Shown: piece after piece, positions 19,201 to 25,909 of the stretch
Layout of the letters: every line of letters begins with the position of its first letter
Position numbering within the stretch: the stretch's first letter is position 1
NCBI GenBank assembly: GCA_050747865.1
Contig: JBOGJI010000236.1
Span: 11,487-75,486 of the forward strand
From: JBOGJI01 sp050747865
GTDB lineage: Bacteria > Acidobacteriota > Thermoanaerobaculia > Multivoradales > JAHEKO01
Reading direction: 5' to 3'
DNA length: 64,000 nt
Notes under the pieces: generated by a model
Told to the model about the DNA's origin: nothing
Database searches by the model: none
What the model saw: the letters and a program-made list of their open reading frames with translations, nothing else
Program-made: the position numbers and the translations under genes

Positions 19201-19490
19201 GGCTCATCCCCCTGGCCACGGGTTTCGGCTTCGATTTCCGGAACTTCGTGTTCGTGACCGGGGGGGAGAGCTCGCAGTGGTGGAAGGGGCTGGCCATCGC
19301 CGTCATCTTCGGCCTGGCGCTGGCGACCTTCCTCACCCTGGTCGTGGTGCCGGTGCTCTACGACCTGGTGCTCGCCGGGCACGAGCGGCGGGCGCGCAAG
19401 CGCGGCGCCGGCGGGGACGAAGACGTCAACGGCGAGCTCGAGGATTCCCTGGCGGCTCTGGAGCGCGACGAAGGCGTCCTGGTCAGCTGA
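16269..19490 (+). CDS. RND-family efflux permease (HAE1/AcrB-like)
   Basis: 1073 residues, the normal size. TM1 is followed by PRESSPDVQIPMIIVYTLYPG; TM4 carries AVGMLVDNGIVVVENIYRH, with one proton-relay Asp kept (about residue 398) and the neighbouring AcrB Asp replaced by Asn, as in many non-enterobacterial homologues. The second half repeats the fold, with TM10-11 at GLGVISLAGVVVNNAIVLLDYGE. It uses proton influx to export hydrophobic compounds through TolC. The substrate is unknown. It is last in the tolC-adaptor-RND operon. Confidence 0.93.
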   Translation: MSRLTDVSLKHRATVFFSMLVVIIAGLFAYLTLPRESSPDVQIPMIIVYTLYPGAAPADIESIITEPIERELQGLEDMKELTSVSQESASVVTIEFESGTDIDDARQKVRDRVDQAKVDFPDDAEEPVLQEINFSEFPVVQVNLAGDVGPAVLKELAEDLQDELETVPGVLRVNLVGGLEREVRVDVDLDRLNSYGLSLDAIVGAIGRENVAIPGGDLDVGDQSFSVRVPGEVENPLEIADFVVSAKGGNPVYVRDVATVTYGFKDRESHARINGQESVAVTVQKRLGANIIDVVDAVKTQVAEEQESWPASVRATVLGDQSRDIRNMVADLENNILSGLILVVAVLLLAMGFRPALFVGLAIPFSMLITFFVLQATGVTLNMVVLFALVLAVGMLVDNGIVVVENIYRHMQEGSLPDTAASIATREVGAAILFSTLTTFAAFSPLYFWPGIVGDFMVYMPMTVSIALGASLLVAFTMNPVLCARFLKAAPRSAAAAGGEVAGWRGSWGAGILERYRGILGWALDHRLATVNLAIGVFVLMFVLFGMFGPGVEFFPETEPTQIFVDVEQPAGTRLEATDELAVELEERLEGLPDVNLLASSVGAGSQNDFGGGQGGGDSNVARLTIDLLEREDREQNSFLTMDQVRERTAGIPGAIIEVDRLEDGPPVGEPVQIEVRGEDFATLGAISRRIRESIRDIDGLVSLDDDFDLARPEARLHVDRTQAARFGLSTADIATAVRTAVSGTEASEYRRPGRDEEDITVRLREADRRSLADLERLRLPTASGELVPLTAVARLERTAALTAINHKERDRVVTITGDVTNPTLARPVRAEAQRRLEAIRDLLPTGYRMEFTGGSEDEQEAQAFLSKAFLYALLLVLALLVAKFDSLKLSAIVMTSVVMSMVGVFFGLLVTRLPFGIIMTGLGVISLAGVVVNNAIVLLDYGEQLRERGLPRRELVMLTGLRRFRPVMLTAVTTILGLIPLATGFGFDFRNFVFVTGGESSQWWKGLAIAVIFGLALATFLTLVVVPVLYDLVLAGHERRARKRGAGGDEDVNGELEDSLAALERDEGVLVS

Positions 19491-19501
19491 CCCCTTCGCC
19501 T

Positions 19502-19560
19502 GAAGCGGCCGGCTTCCGTGCCGGCCGTGGCGCGCGGCCGGCAGAGACGCCGGCCGCTTC
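19502..19560. repeat. Nested 59-nt perfect hairpin after the RND operon
   Basis: GAAGCGGCCGGC (19502-19513) and GCCGGCCGCTTC (19549-19560) are perfect inverted arms; inside them GCCGGCCG and CGGCCGGC pair around a 7-nt loop, with symmetrical 6-nt internal loops. There is no U-tract. It may work as a factor-dependent or REP-like terminator. Confidence 0.7.
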
Positions 19561-19590
19561 GGGTCCCATCGCAGCTACTACGATAGGCAC

Positions 19591-20730
19591 GTGGTCGACG
19601 CTGGCTTCGATCGTGTGCATGTCACCTACCGGTTTCCGCTGACCGCGGGCGAAGACCCGAAGGCCCGCGCGCGGGAGATGGCGCGGGAGCAGACGGTGGA
19701 GGTGCCGGAGGGGTGCTTTCCGCCGGAGTTCGAGGGTGCGGTGGTGGCCGAGGTGGCGGGTGTGGAACGCGTGGGCGAGGGCGTTGTGGAGGTGCGGCTC
19801 ACCTACTCGCGGGAGGTCGCCGGGGGCGGGGTGCCGCAGCTCTTGAACCTGCTGCTGGGCAACGTGTCGATGTTCGAGCGGGTGCGGGTGGTGGACATCG
19901 GGTGGCCGGATTGGGTGGGGGAGATCGCGGCCGGGCCGGCCTTCGGGGTCGACGGGGTGCGCCGGCTCACGGGTGTGTTCGGGCGGCCGCTGCTCGCCAC
20001 CGCGGTGAAGCCGCTGGGCCACACGGTCGAAGAGCTCGCCCGCCGCTGTCGGGAGTTCGTGCTCGGCGGCCTGGACATCGTGAAGGACGACCACTCCCTG
20101 GCCGACCAGGAGTGGGCGCCGTTCGCCGAGCGCGTGGCGCGCTGCCAGGAGGCGGTGGCGAAGGCGGGCGGCGAGGCCGGGTCGGAGGCGCTCTACGTGC
20201 CGCACCTGAGCGGGCCGTTCGAGGAGCTGCCGTGGCGCGTCGAGCGCTTGCGGGCCCTGGGCTGCCGGGCGGTGATGGTCCATCCGGCCATCCTCGGGTG
20301 GGACGTCGTGCGCTGGCTCGCAGCCGAGTCCGGGCTCGCAGTCTTCACCCACCCCACGTTCTCGGGACCCCTGTGGGCTGTCCCGGATACCGGCATCGCC
20401 CCCGAGATCCTGCTCGGCGACCTCCTGCGTCTGCTCGGCTCCGACGTCGTGGTATACCCGAACGCCGCCGGGCGGTTTCCCATTACGCTGCAGGAGGTGA
20501 ATGCAATCGCCGCCCGCCTGCGCCGGCCGTGGGAGGGTATACGGCCGGCCCTACCGATGCTCGGAGGCGGCATCGACCTCGAACGCGTGGGAGAGTGGGC
20601 GTCACGTTTCGGCCCCGACACCGTCCTTCTCGTCGGCTCGAGCCTTTACGCCCAGGGCGACCTGCGCGCCGCCTCCTCCCGCCTACGCCAGGCAATTGAG
20701 ACGCGATCCATAGGACGACACAGTTCATAA
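19591..20730 (+). CDS. RuBisCO-like protein (form IV), not a carboxylase
   Basis: 379 residues, shorter than true large subunits. The RuBisCO barrel order is clear: LATAVKPLGHTVEELA, GGLDIVKDDHSLADQEW, FTHPTFSGP, PMLGGGIDLERVGEW, TVLLVGSSLYAQGD. The carbamylated Lys and following Asp are retained (KDD), but the next metal Glu is His, the second Lys of the KPK motif is missing and the loop-6 Lys is absent, so carbon fixation is excluded by known chemistry; an enolase, isomerase or decarboxylase-type reaction on a sugar or methylthio compound is plausible. Start GTG 19591 has TACGAT 6 nt upstream and no Shine-Dalgarno, suggesting a leaderless mRNA. Neighbours do not reveal the substrate. Confidence 0.85.
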   Translation: MVDAGFDRVHVTYRFPLTAGEDPKARAREMAREQTVEVPEGCFPPEFEGAVVAEVAGVERVGEGVVEVRLTYSREVAGGGVPQLLNLLLGNVSMFERVRVVDIGWPDWVGEIAAGPAFGVDGVRRLTGVFGRPLLATAVKPLGHTVEELARRCREFVLGGLDIVKDDHSLADQEWAPFAERVARCQEAVAKAGGEAGSEALYVPHLSGPFEELPWRVERLRALGCRAVMVHPAILGWDVVRWLAAESGLAVFTHPTFSGPLWAVPDTGIAPEILLGDLLRLLGSDVVVYPNAAGRFPITLQEVNAIAARLRRPWEGIRPALPMLGGGIDLERVGEWASRFGPDTVLLVGSSLYAQGDLRAASSRLRQAIETRSIGRHSS

Positions 20731-20826
20731 TGCGTTCTTCGACCGAGGAGAAGATGTTCCCGCGAGTAGGCATCCCGGCGACGACGAGATCCTCTGCCGC
20801 TACGGTGGCGGATACCGGCTGTGAAG

Positions 20827-21213
20827 CTACCAGACCAGCTCGACGTCGTATGCGCTGAGCTTCGGATCCGCCGTCAGAATCGGAACCCGCTCATGCTGCG
20901 CCTGGGCGACCAGCATGCGGTCGAAGGGATCCCGATGATGCAGGGGCAGCTCGGCTACGCGGGCGCAGTGCTTGTGGCCGATCGGGAGCAGCTCGACACC
21001 CTGGTCGGTGACGAGCTCCGCGTACAGGCGCTCCAGGGGCCGGCCCAGCTCGAGCTTGCCGGTACGGAGCTTGACCGCGATCTCCCACGAGCTCGCGATG
21101 CTCCAGAGCAGCTCGTTGGCGCCGTCTTTCAGGATTGCGTGGGCATGCCCCGATAGCCGCGTGTCGTCCCGCAGCCACCAGAGCATCGCGTGCGTGTCGA
21201 CGAGGACCCTCAA
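20827..21213 (-). CDS. VapC-type PIN-domain toxin
   Basis: 128 residues. The PIN nuclease acidic residues are visible: Asp6 in RVLVDTHAMLWWL, Glu44 in SSWEIAVKLRTGK, and Asp95/Asp98 in HHRDPFDRMLVAQA, with a late Asp116 in ILTADPKL. Such toxins cleave tRNA or rRNA. Start is TTG 21213, overlapping the antitoxin stop by 4 bp, the usual coupling of toxin-antitoxin pairs. The RNA target cannot be predicted. Confidence 0.87.
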   Translation of the reverse strand: MRVLVDTHAMLWWLRDDTRLSGHAHAILKDGANELLWSIASSWEIAVKLRTGKLELGRPLERLYAELVTDQGVELLPIGHKHCARVAELPLHHRDPFDRMLVAQAQHERVPILTADPKLSAYDVELVW

Positions 21214-21443
21214 GGCTCAAGCGGCTCCAGCCACGCCTCGTCGAGCTCTTCGTTGAAATCGTCCGCGATGCGCAGGCTGTCCCGCCAGGTGCCTGGCCGG
21301 CGTTCTGCAGCAGGGGGGGCGATGCGCACCAGGCGCGCCACCCGCCTGCCGTAGCGGGCGATGACCACTTCTTCACCAGCCTCGACCAGGGTCAGCAGGC
21401 GGGAGAGCTGGGTCTTCGCCTCCTGCACATTCACGACCGTCAT
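21210..21443 (-). CDS. Phd/YefM-type antitoxin
   Basis: 77 residues. The N-terminal MTVVNVQEAKTQLSRLL followed by VEAGEEVVIARYGRRVARL is the Phd/YefM DNA-binding fold; the acidic tail (DDFNEELDEAWLEPLEP) is the expected toxin-binding part. It neutralises the adjacent PIN toxin and should autorepress the operon. The ATG at 21443 lies 6 nt after a TAAACT hexamer, so translation may start at the very 5' end of the mRNA. Confidence 0.88.
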   Translation of the reverse strand: MTVVNVQEAKTQLSRLLTLVEAGEEVVIARYGRRVARLVRIAPPAAERRPGTWRDSLRIADDFNEELDEAWLEPLEP

Positions 21444-21449
21444 GCGAAG

Positions 21450-21478
21450 AGTTTAGACCAGACCACTGACCAGGTCAA
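21450..21478 (-). promoter_or_regulatory. Promoter of the toxin-antitoxin operon
   Basis: On the minus strand TTGACC (21478-21473), 17-bp spacer, TAAACT (21455-21450). The spacer carries repeated GGTC/CTGGTC elements that could be antitoxin binding sites. Predicted transcription start is within a base or two of ATG 21443. Confidence 0.65.
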
Positions 21479-21547
21479 CATCTACGCACCGGTGTTTGGA
21501 GCCATGTCCCTGGCCTCCCGCTGTGGTGGGAATCCCCAAGATCCCAT

Positions 21548-22798
21548 TCAAATAGATCGGAATCGTCGCGTCACGACGCGGATTCCCAGGCCGACCGCGA
21601 GGACCGCGACTCCCGTGAGGATGACCGGCGGGGCCAGCGAGAGCGCCAGGACCGCGCAGGCGGTCACCCCGACGACGGGGATGGCATTGGAGTAGAGCTT
21701 CGCCTGTGTGGGCATGCGCAGCGCCGCCACGTTGGCGATGCCGTAGTAGATGAGGATGGTGAAGGAGGCGGCCGAGGCGACGCCGGCGAGCGTCCCGGTG
21801 GCCGCGACTACGGCGGCCACCGCCCCGATCGCCAGCACCGCGCGTCCCGGGACTCCGTGGCGGGGATGGATGTGGGCGAAGACGCCCGGCAGGTCGCCGC
21901 GGCGGGCCATGGCGAATCCCATGCGCGACAGCCCCAGGAGCTGGGAGAGGATGACGCCCAGCATGGCCGTCACGCCTCCTGCCGATACCACCGTGGCGAT
22001 TCCGGGGGTGGGGAAGGATCTCGCGGCGACCTGCAGCGGTGCCGCGGTCGCTCCCAGGGCTTGCGAGCCGACGGCGCCGACCGCCACGGCGGCGACGCCC
22101 AGGTAGAGCAGGACGGCGCCACCGATGGTGATGATGGTGGCGCGCGGGATGGTCCGCCGCGGCTCGCGCACCTCCTCAGCCAGGGTGGCGATGCGAGCGT
22201 AGCCGGTGTAGGCGAAGAAGAGGAGCGCCGCGGCCTCGAGGATGCCCTTCCAGCCGGTGGGCGCGAACGGGCGCAGGTGCTCCACCCGGAACGCGCCGGC
22301 ACCGGTGGCGATGAAGATCAGGAGGGTGCCCAGCGACACCGCGACGATCAGGAAGTTCACACCGCTGGAGCGGCGGATGCCGAAGTAGTTGAGCGCGGTG
22401 AAGACGACGATCGCCGCCACGGCGATCGCCCGCGCCGGGATTCCGGGCAACAACGCGTCGAGATAGCCGGCGAGCCCGAGGGCGACGGTTCCGGCCGCGG
22501 CGATCTTGCTGGCCAGGAACATCCAGCCGGCGGCGAAGCCGGCCCAGGGGTTGAGGGCCCGGTAGCCGTATTCGTAGGTGCCGCCGGACTGCGGGTACTC
22601 GGCGGCGAGCTGCGCGGAGCTCAGGGCGTTGCAGGTGGCGGCCACGGCGGCGACACCCAAGGCGACGAGGAACGCCGGCCCGGCGACGCCCGCCGCCACC
22701 CCGGTGACCACGAAGATCCCCGCCCCGACGATGGCGCCGAAGCCGATCCCCACCGCGTCGAGCGTGCCGAGCTCGCGCCGCAGCCCGGCCGCAGTCAT
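21548..22798 (-). CDS. APC-superfamily amino acid permease
   Basis: 416 residues with about 12 hydrophobic segments. GIGFGAIVGAGIFVVTG near residue 17 is the APC helix-1 unwound segment that binds the substrate amine and carboxylate; YPQSGGTYEYGYRALNP and FFAYTGYARIATLAEEVREP are typical helix-2/3 and helix-6 regions. Start ATG 22798 overlaps the upstream gene's TGA by 4 bp. It is the last gene of the five-gene phosphodiesterase operon, suggesting that a released amine or amino acid is taken up, though substrate is not readable. Confidence 0.88.
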   Translation of the reverse strand: MTAAGLRRELGTLDAVGIGFGAIVGAGIFVVTGVAAGVAGPAFLVALGVAAVAATCNALSSAQLAAEYPQSGGTYEYGYRALNPWAGFAAGWMFLASKIAAAGTVALGLAGYLDALLPGIPARAIAVAAIVVFTALNYFGIRRSSGVNFLIVAVSLGTLLIFIATGAGAFRVEHLRPFAPTGWKGILEAAALLFFAYTGYARIATLAEEVREPRRTIPRATIITIGGAVLLYLGVAAVAVGAVGSQALGATAAPLQVAARSFPTPGIATVVSAGGVTAMLGVILSQLLGLSRMGFAMARRGDLPGVFAHIHPRHGVPGRAVLAIGAVAAVVAATGTLAGVASAASFTILIYYGIANVAALRMPTQAKLYSNAIPVVGVTACAVLALSLAPPVILTGVAVLAVGLGIRVVTRRFRSI

Positions 22799-23625
22799 AT
22801 GGTGACGCCGAGGGGCTTCTTCAGGAGGAGGGCGGCGACGACGGTGAGGATGAAGAAGGCGATGAGCCAGTGGGTGTGCCAGCCGAGGAGGTTGACCTCG
22901 GCGTCCGGGTAGCGGAGCTCGATCGAGGTGACGGGGCCGCCCTTGGCGAGAGGGGCCTCGGCGGGGTAGAGGAGCTGAGCCCCGAGGCTTGCTCCCGGAC
23001 GCACCGGAGATCGGCGGACGACCTGGTTCGAAACGGTGAGGCTCTTGGTGTAGCTCGCGCCGCCGACGGCGAGCTCGAGCGTGTGCTCGCCCGGCTCGAC
23101 CGCCCGCAGGCGCCAGACGAGCTTGCGCTCCGTGGGGATCCAGACGGCGGGTGTCTCCACCTCGGCACCGGAAGGGGCGTTCAGGGTGACAGCCGGCTTG
23201 CCGTCGGCGGATGCGGTCGCCTCGTCGAGCCGGACTTGCAGCAGCGTCGTGTCTCCCGGGCGCAGGCCCTCGTAGCCATAGTGGAACTGGAGCTGGGCCA
23301 CGAGCAGGAACAGGGGCGGCAGCAGCGCCACCAGGGGCACGAGAGTGTGGAGGAAGTAGCGGCCGGTGGCCCGCAAGATGCGCCCCTGGGCTCCGAGGAG
23401 GTTGCGCAGGTCGTCGTTGAACAGGCGGATCTCGAAGAAGCCGGCGAGCTGGCGCCGCCGCGCCGCCTCCAGGGCCTTCTGGTTCGAGGTCCACTTGAAC
23501 AGCAGCAGCGCCAGCACGCCCACCACGGCCGAGATCGGCACCAGGGTGAGCATGGGGGAGCGCCCGGCGAACGGCGCCAGGATGGCGTCGAAGACGGCGC
23601 GCAGGGGGGCGTGGATCAGCTCCAT
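22795..23625 (-). CDS. Polytopic membrane protein of unknown function, possibly Oxa1/EMC3-related
   Basis: 276 residues. An N-terminal amphipathic helix is followed by a membrane segment (LVPISAVVGVLALLLFKWTS), a basic cytosolic coiled-coil-like stretch (NQKALEAARRRQLAGFFEIR), another membrane segment (YFLHTLVPLVALLPPLFLLV), an extracytoplasmic beta-rich domain of about 130 residues and a C-terminal membrane helix. The first half is reminiscent of the EMC3/DUF106 branch of the Oxa1 superfamily, but this is a weak, eye-only resemblance. Located between a small ribbon-helix-helix-like gene and the APC permease, with 4-bp overlap to the latter. Confidence 0.6.
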   Translation of the reverse strand: MELIHAPLRAVFDAILAPFAGRSPMLTLVPISAVVGVLALLLFKWTSNQKALEAARRRQLAGFFEIRLFNDDLRNLLGAQGRILRATGRYFLHTLVPLVALLPPLFLLVAQLQFHYGYEGLRPGDTTLLQVRLDEATASADGKPAVTLNAPSGAEVETPAVWIPTERKLVWRLRAVEPGEHTLELAVGGASYTKSLTVSNQVVRRSPVRPGASLGAQLLYPAEAPLAKGGPVTSIELRYPDAEVNLLGWHTHWLIAFFILTVVAALLLKKPLGVTI

Positions 23626-23652
23626 GATGTCGCTCGAGGTCCGGCTCCGGCG

Positions 23653-23847
23653 TCAGGAGATGTAGCCGAGCCCCTGGAGGCGCTTCTTGATCTCCTCTTC
23701 GCTGCTCGCGTCCTCGAGCTTGGCCAGCTCCTTCTCCAGCGCGTGGGTGATGAACTCTTCGGCGCCGGAATAGCCGGCGAGCTTCGCGTAGCGCTTGACC
23801 TTGCTCACCAGGTCCTGATCCAGCTTGATCTTCACGGTTCCGAACAT
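23653..23847 (-). CDS. Small ribbon-helix-helix-like protein
   Basis: 64 residues. The strand-helix-helix pattern VKIKLDQDLVSKVKRYAKLAGYSGAEEFI (positions 5-33) resembles CopG/Arc-type DNA-binding proteins, whose dimer inserts a beta ribbon into the major groove. The C-terminal third is acidic and helical and ends KKRLQGLGYIS, a tail also found on the alkaline-phosphatase-fold lipoprotein at 4872. It is 40 nt from the upstream phosphodiesterase and 27 nt from the downstream membrane gene, so it belongs to the same operon and could regulate it. A protein-protein adaptor role is the alternative. Confidence 0.65.
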   Translation of the reverse strand: MFGTVKIKLDQDLVSKVKRYAKLAGYSGAEEFITHALEKELAKLEDASSEEEIKKRLQGLGYIS

Positions 23848-23887
23848 CGTTGTGTCCTCCGCGGACGTCGAGCGGGAGGGCCCGGCG

Positions 23888-25909
23888 CTACCGCTCGTTT
23901 CCGGTGTCTCTCTGGGGGAATCCCTCGATGCCGAACTCGGCGAGGACGGCGGCGGCCAGGTCCTGAAGATCGGTCACCTCACGCGACAGCTTGCGGTTGG
24001 CGAACAGGATGCCCGGCACGGTGACCGAGTCCATGTGATGGTGGCCGGTCCAGCCGCTGGTGTTGTTGGCCATCAACTCGGGGGACAGCTCACCGAGGCC
24101 GGATGCGTTGGCGTTGCCGTAGGTTCTGGCGTAGCCGATCACGGCGTCGGGGCCGACGTCCATGTATCCCCGGTCGTGGAAAGCCTTCTCGCTGATGAAG
24201 ACTCGGCGAACGACTCGCTGCCCGTTCTCCGGATCGACCACCTTCTCGAGCTTGGAGGCGATCTCCTCGAGCAGCGCCATCCTCTTCGATTCCGGCACCA
24301 CGCCGTCCCGTTCGCGGCCCGCCAGGTTCACGTATAGGCCGTTGACGCCGATGCCGTAGGCGCGCGTACGCGACCAGTCGGCGTTGGCAAAGATCGTCGC
24401 GTTGCGCCCCGGGGCAGGCGGCTTGGAGAGCACCAGGTATCCCTCCTGCTCGAGCCAGGTGTTCAGGTTGAAAGCCCGGCGCCAGGGGGCGAAGCCGTGG
24501 TCCGACATGACGATCACCGTGGCCTCCGGGCCGGCCTTCTCCAGCGTCTTGCCCACGATTGCGTCGGCCTCTTCATAGAGCTGCGGGATCACCCATGCGT
24601 ACTTCGGATCGGCTTGCGGATCGTCGCCCGGGTACTCCGGATCCATCGATCCCCACAGGATGTGGCCCAACTGGTCCGTGTGGCCGAAGTAGTAGAAGAG
24701 CAGGCCCGAACGGAACCGTTCGAGCACGGGATCGAGTTGCTCTTCGATCTCCTCGCGGGCGATCTTCGCCTGGGCGAGAAACTCGTCCACGCTGAGCGCG
24801 TCTTCCGTCAACCCCTTGGTGTCCTCTGGGAAGCCCTGGGTGTAGAAGCGGCCGGTCGCGTCCGCCAGCTCGGCAGCGAACTCCTCCGGCGTGGTGATCG
24901 GCATGATCGGCGCGTAGGGGTCGAGGTTGATGGGACTGACGTACAGCTCCACCTCGGGACGGACGCTCCTCAAGTAGAAGCGGGCCTGGCCGGCGAGCTT
25001 CTGCGTCGGGACCATCTCGAACTCGACCGGCACCCAGTTCGACCACTCGTCGGTCGCGAGCAGCCGCTCCTCGTCGCCGACGCGCAGCAGCGCCGCCGGC
25101 TCTTCGGGGTCGACGAAGAGCTGAAACTCGATCGTCAGGTCCTCGGGCTCCTCGAGGAACAGGTTCGGCGGGCCGTGCAGCTCACCGGTGGCGATGTCAT
25201 CCCAGTAGTCGACCGGATAGAAGGCGCCGCCGCCCACCGTCCGTTCCTCGGAGAAGGGATCGGAGTTGTAGAACGAGAAGGTTCCGGCGGTGCCCACGAT
25301 GTCCGGGGTGCCCATGCCCGAGAGCTCGTGGTCGGCGGTGCCCGTCGGCGGGAAGTTGGCCGGGATGCGCATCACGGTGGTCGGGACCCCGCGCTCGCGC
25401 AGCAGCTCCCAGAACGCCGTGCCGTGGCGCAGCAGCTCGACCTCGCCACCGCCCAGCGGGATTCGCCACTTGCCGAGGGTGAGCCCAGCGTCCGACCCCT
25501 CCGTACGGCTGGTCGACTCGTAGGGGATCCGGGTACTGGGGTCGCGGTGCACGAAGTCGAAGATGCCGTGACCGCCGGAGTCCATGCCGGTGATGAAGTC
25601 GGACCACGCCACCGGCGAAAGCGGCGGGATCGAGCTTCCCAGGGGCTGCGCCATGCCCTGCCGCGCCAAGCGCTGGAAGTTGGGCATGCGCCCTTCCGCC
25701 ATCAGCTTCTGCACCAGCTCCCAGTCCATCCCATCGAACCCCAGCACGACCACCCGCCGGCTGGACTCGGAAGACTCAGACGGCGCCCTCTGGCAGCCAA
25801 TCGTCGCGATCAACAAGAGACCGGCGACCACAGCCAGTGCGACTGGCGCCAATGCTGGGCGCGGTGCCCCGCCCCGGCCCGACCACGACACCGGATGTGC
25901 GCCGCTCAC
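23888..25909 (-). CDS. Type I phosphodiesterase/nucleotide pyrophosphatase-like lipoprotein (paralogue 2)
   Basis: 673 residues from GTG 25909, which overlaps the stop of its paralogue by 4 bp. A hydrophobic segment ends in the lipobox IATIGC. Alkaline-phosphatase-fold motifs: VVVLGFDGMDWELVQ (metal Asp), IPPLSPVAWSDFITG (Ser in the nucleophile position, Thr in most relatives), YYFGHTDQLGHILWG and VIVMSDHGFAPWRRAF. A roughly 200-residue insert between the nucleophile and the Asp/His motif is shared with the paralogue upstream. It probably hydrolyses phosphodiesters or phosphonates at the cell envelope. Confidence 0.82.
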   Translation of the reverse strand: MSGAHPVSWSGRGGAPRPALAPVALAVVAGLLLIATIGCQRAPSESSESSRRVVVLGFDGMDWELVQKLMAEGRMPNFQRLARQGMAQPLGSSIPPLSPVAWSDFITGMDSGGHGIFDFVHRDPSTRIPYESTSRTEGSDAGLTLGKWRIPLGGGEVELLRHGTAFWELLRERGVPTTVMRIPANFPPTGTADHELSGMGTPDIVGTAGTFSFYNSDPFSEERTVGGGAFYPVDYWDDIATGELHGPPNLFLEEPEDLTIEFQLFVDPEEPAALLRVGDEERLLATDEWSNWVPVEFEMVPTQKLAGQARFYLRSVRPEVELYVSPINLDPYAPIMPITTPEEFAAELADATGRFYTQGFPEDTKGLTEDALSVDEFLAQAKIAREEIEEQLDPVLERFRSGLLFYYFGHTDQLGHILWGSMDPEYPGDDPQADPKYAWVIPQLYEEADAIVGKTLEKAGPEATVIVMSDHGFAPWRRAFNLNTWLEQEGYLVLSKPPAPGRNATIFANADWSRTRAYGIGVNGLYVNLAGRERDGVVPESKRMALLEEIASKLEKVVDPENGQRVVRRVFISEKAFHDRGYMDVGPDAVIGYARTYGNANASGLGELSPELMANNTSGWTGHHHMDSVTVPGILFANRKLSREVTDLQDLAAAVLAEFGIEGFPQRDTGNER

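Noticed and set aside
21548..23494. 648-residue version of the APC permease
   Set aside because: The N-terminal 230 residues are a shadow of the upstream membrane-protein gene; ATG 22798 with a 4-bp overlap fits the family.
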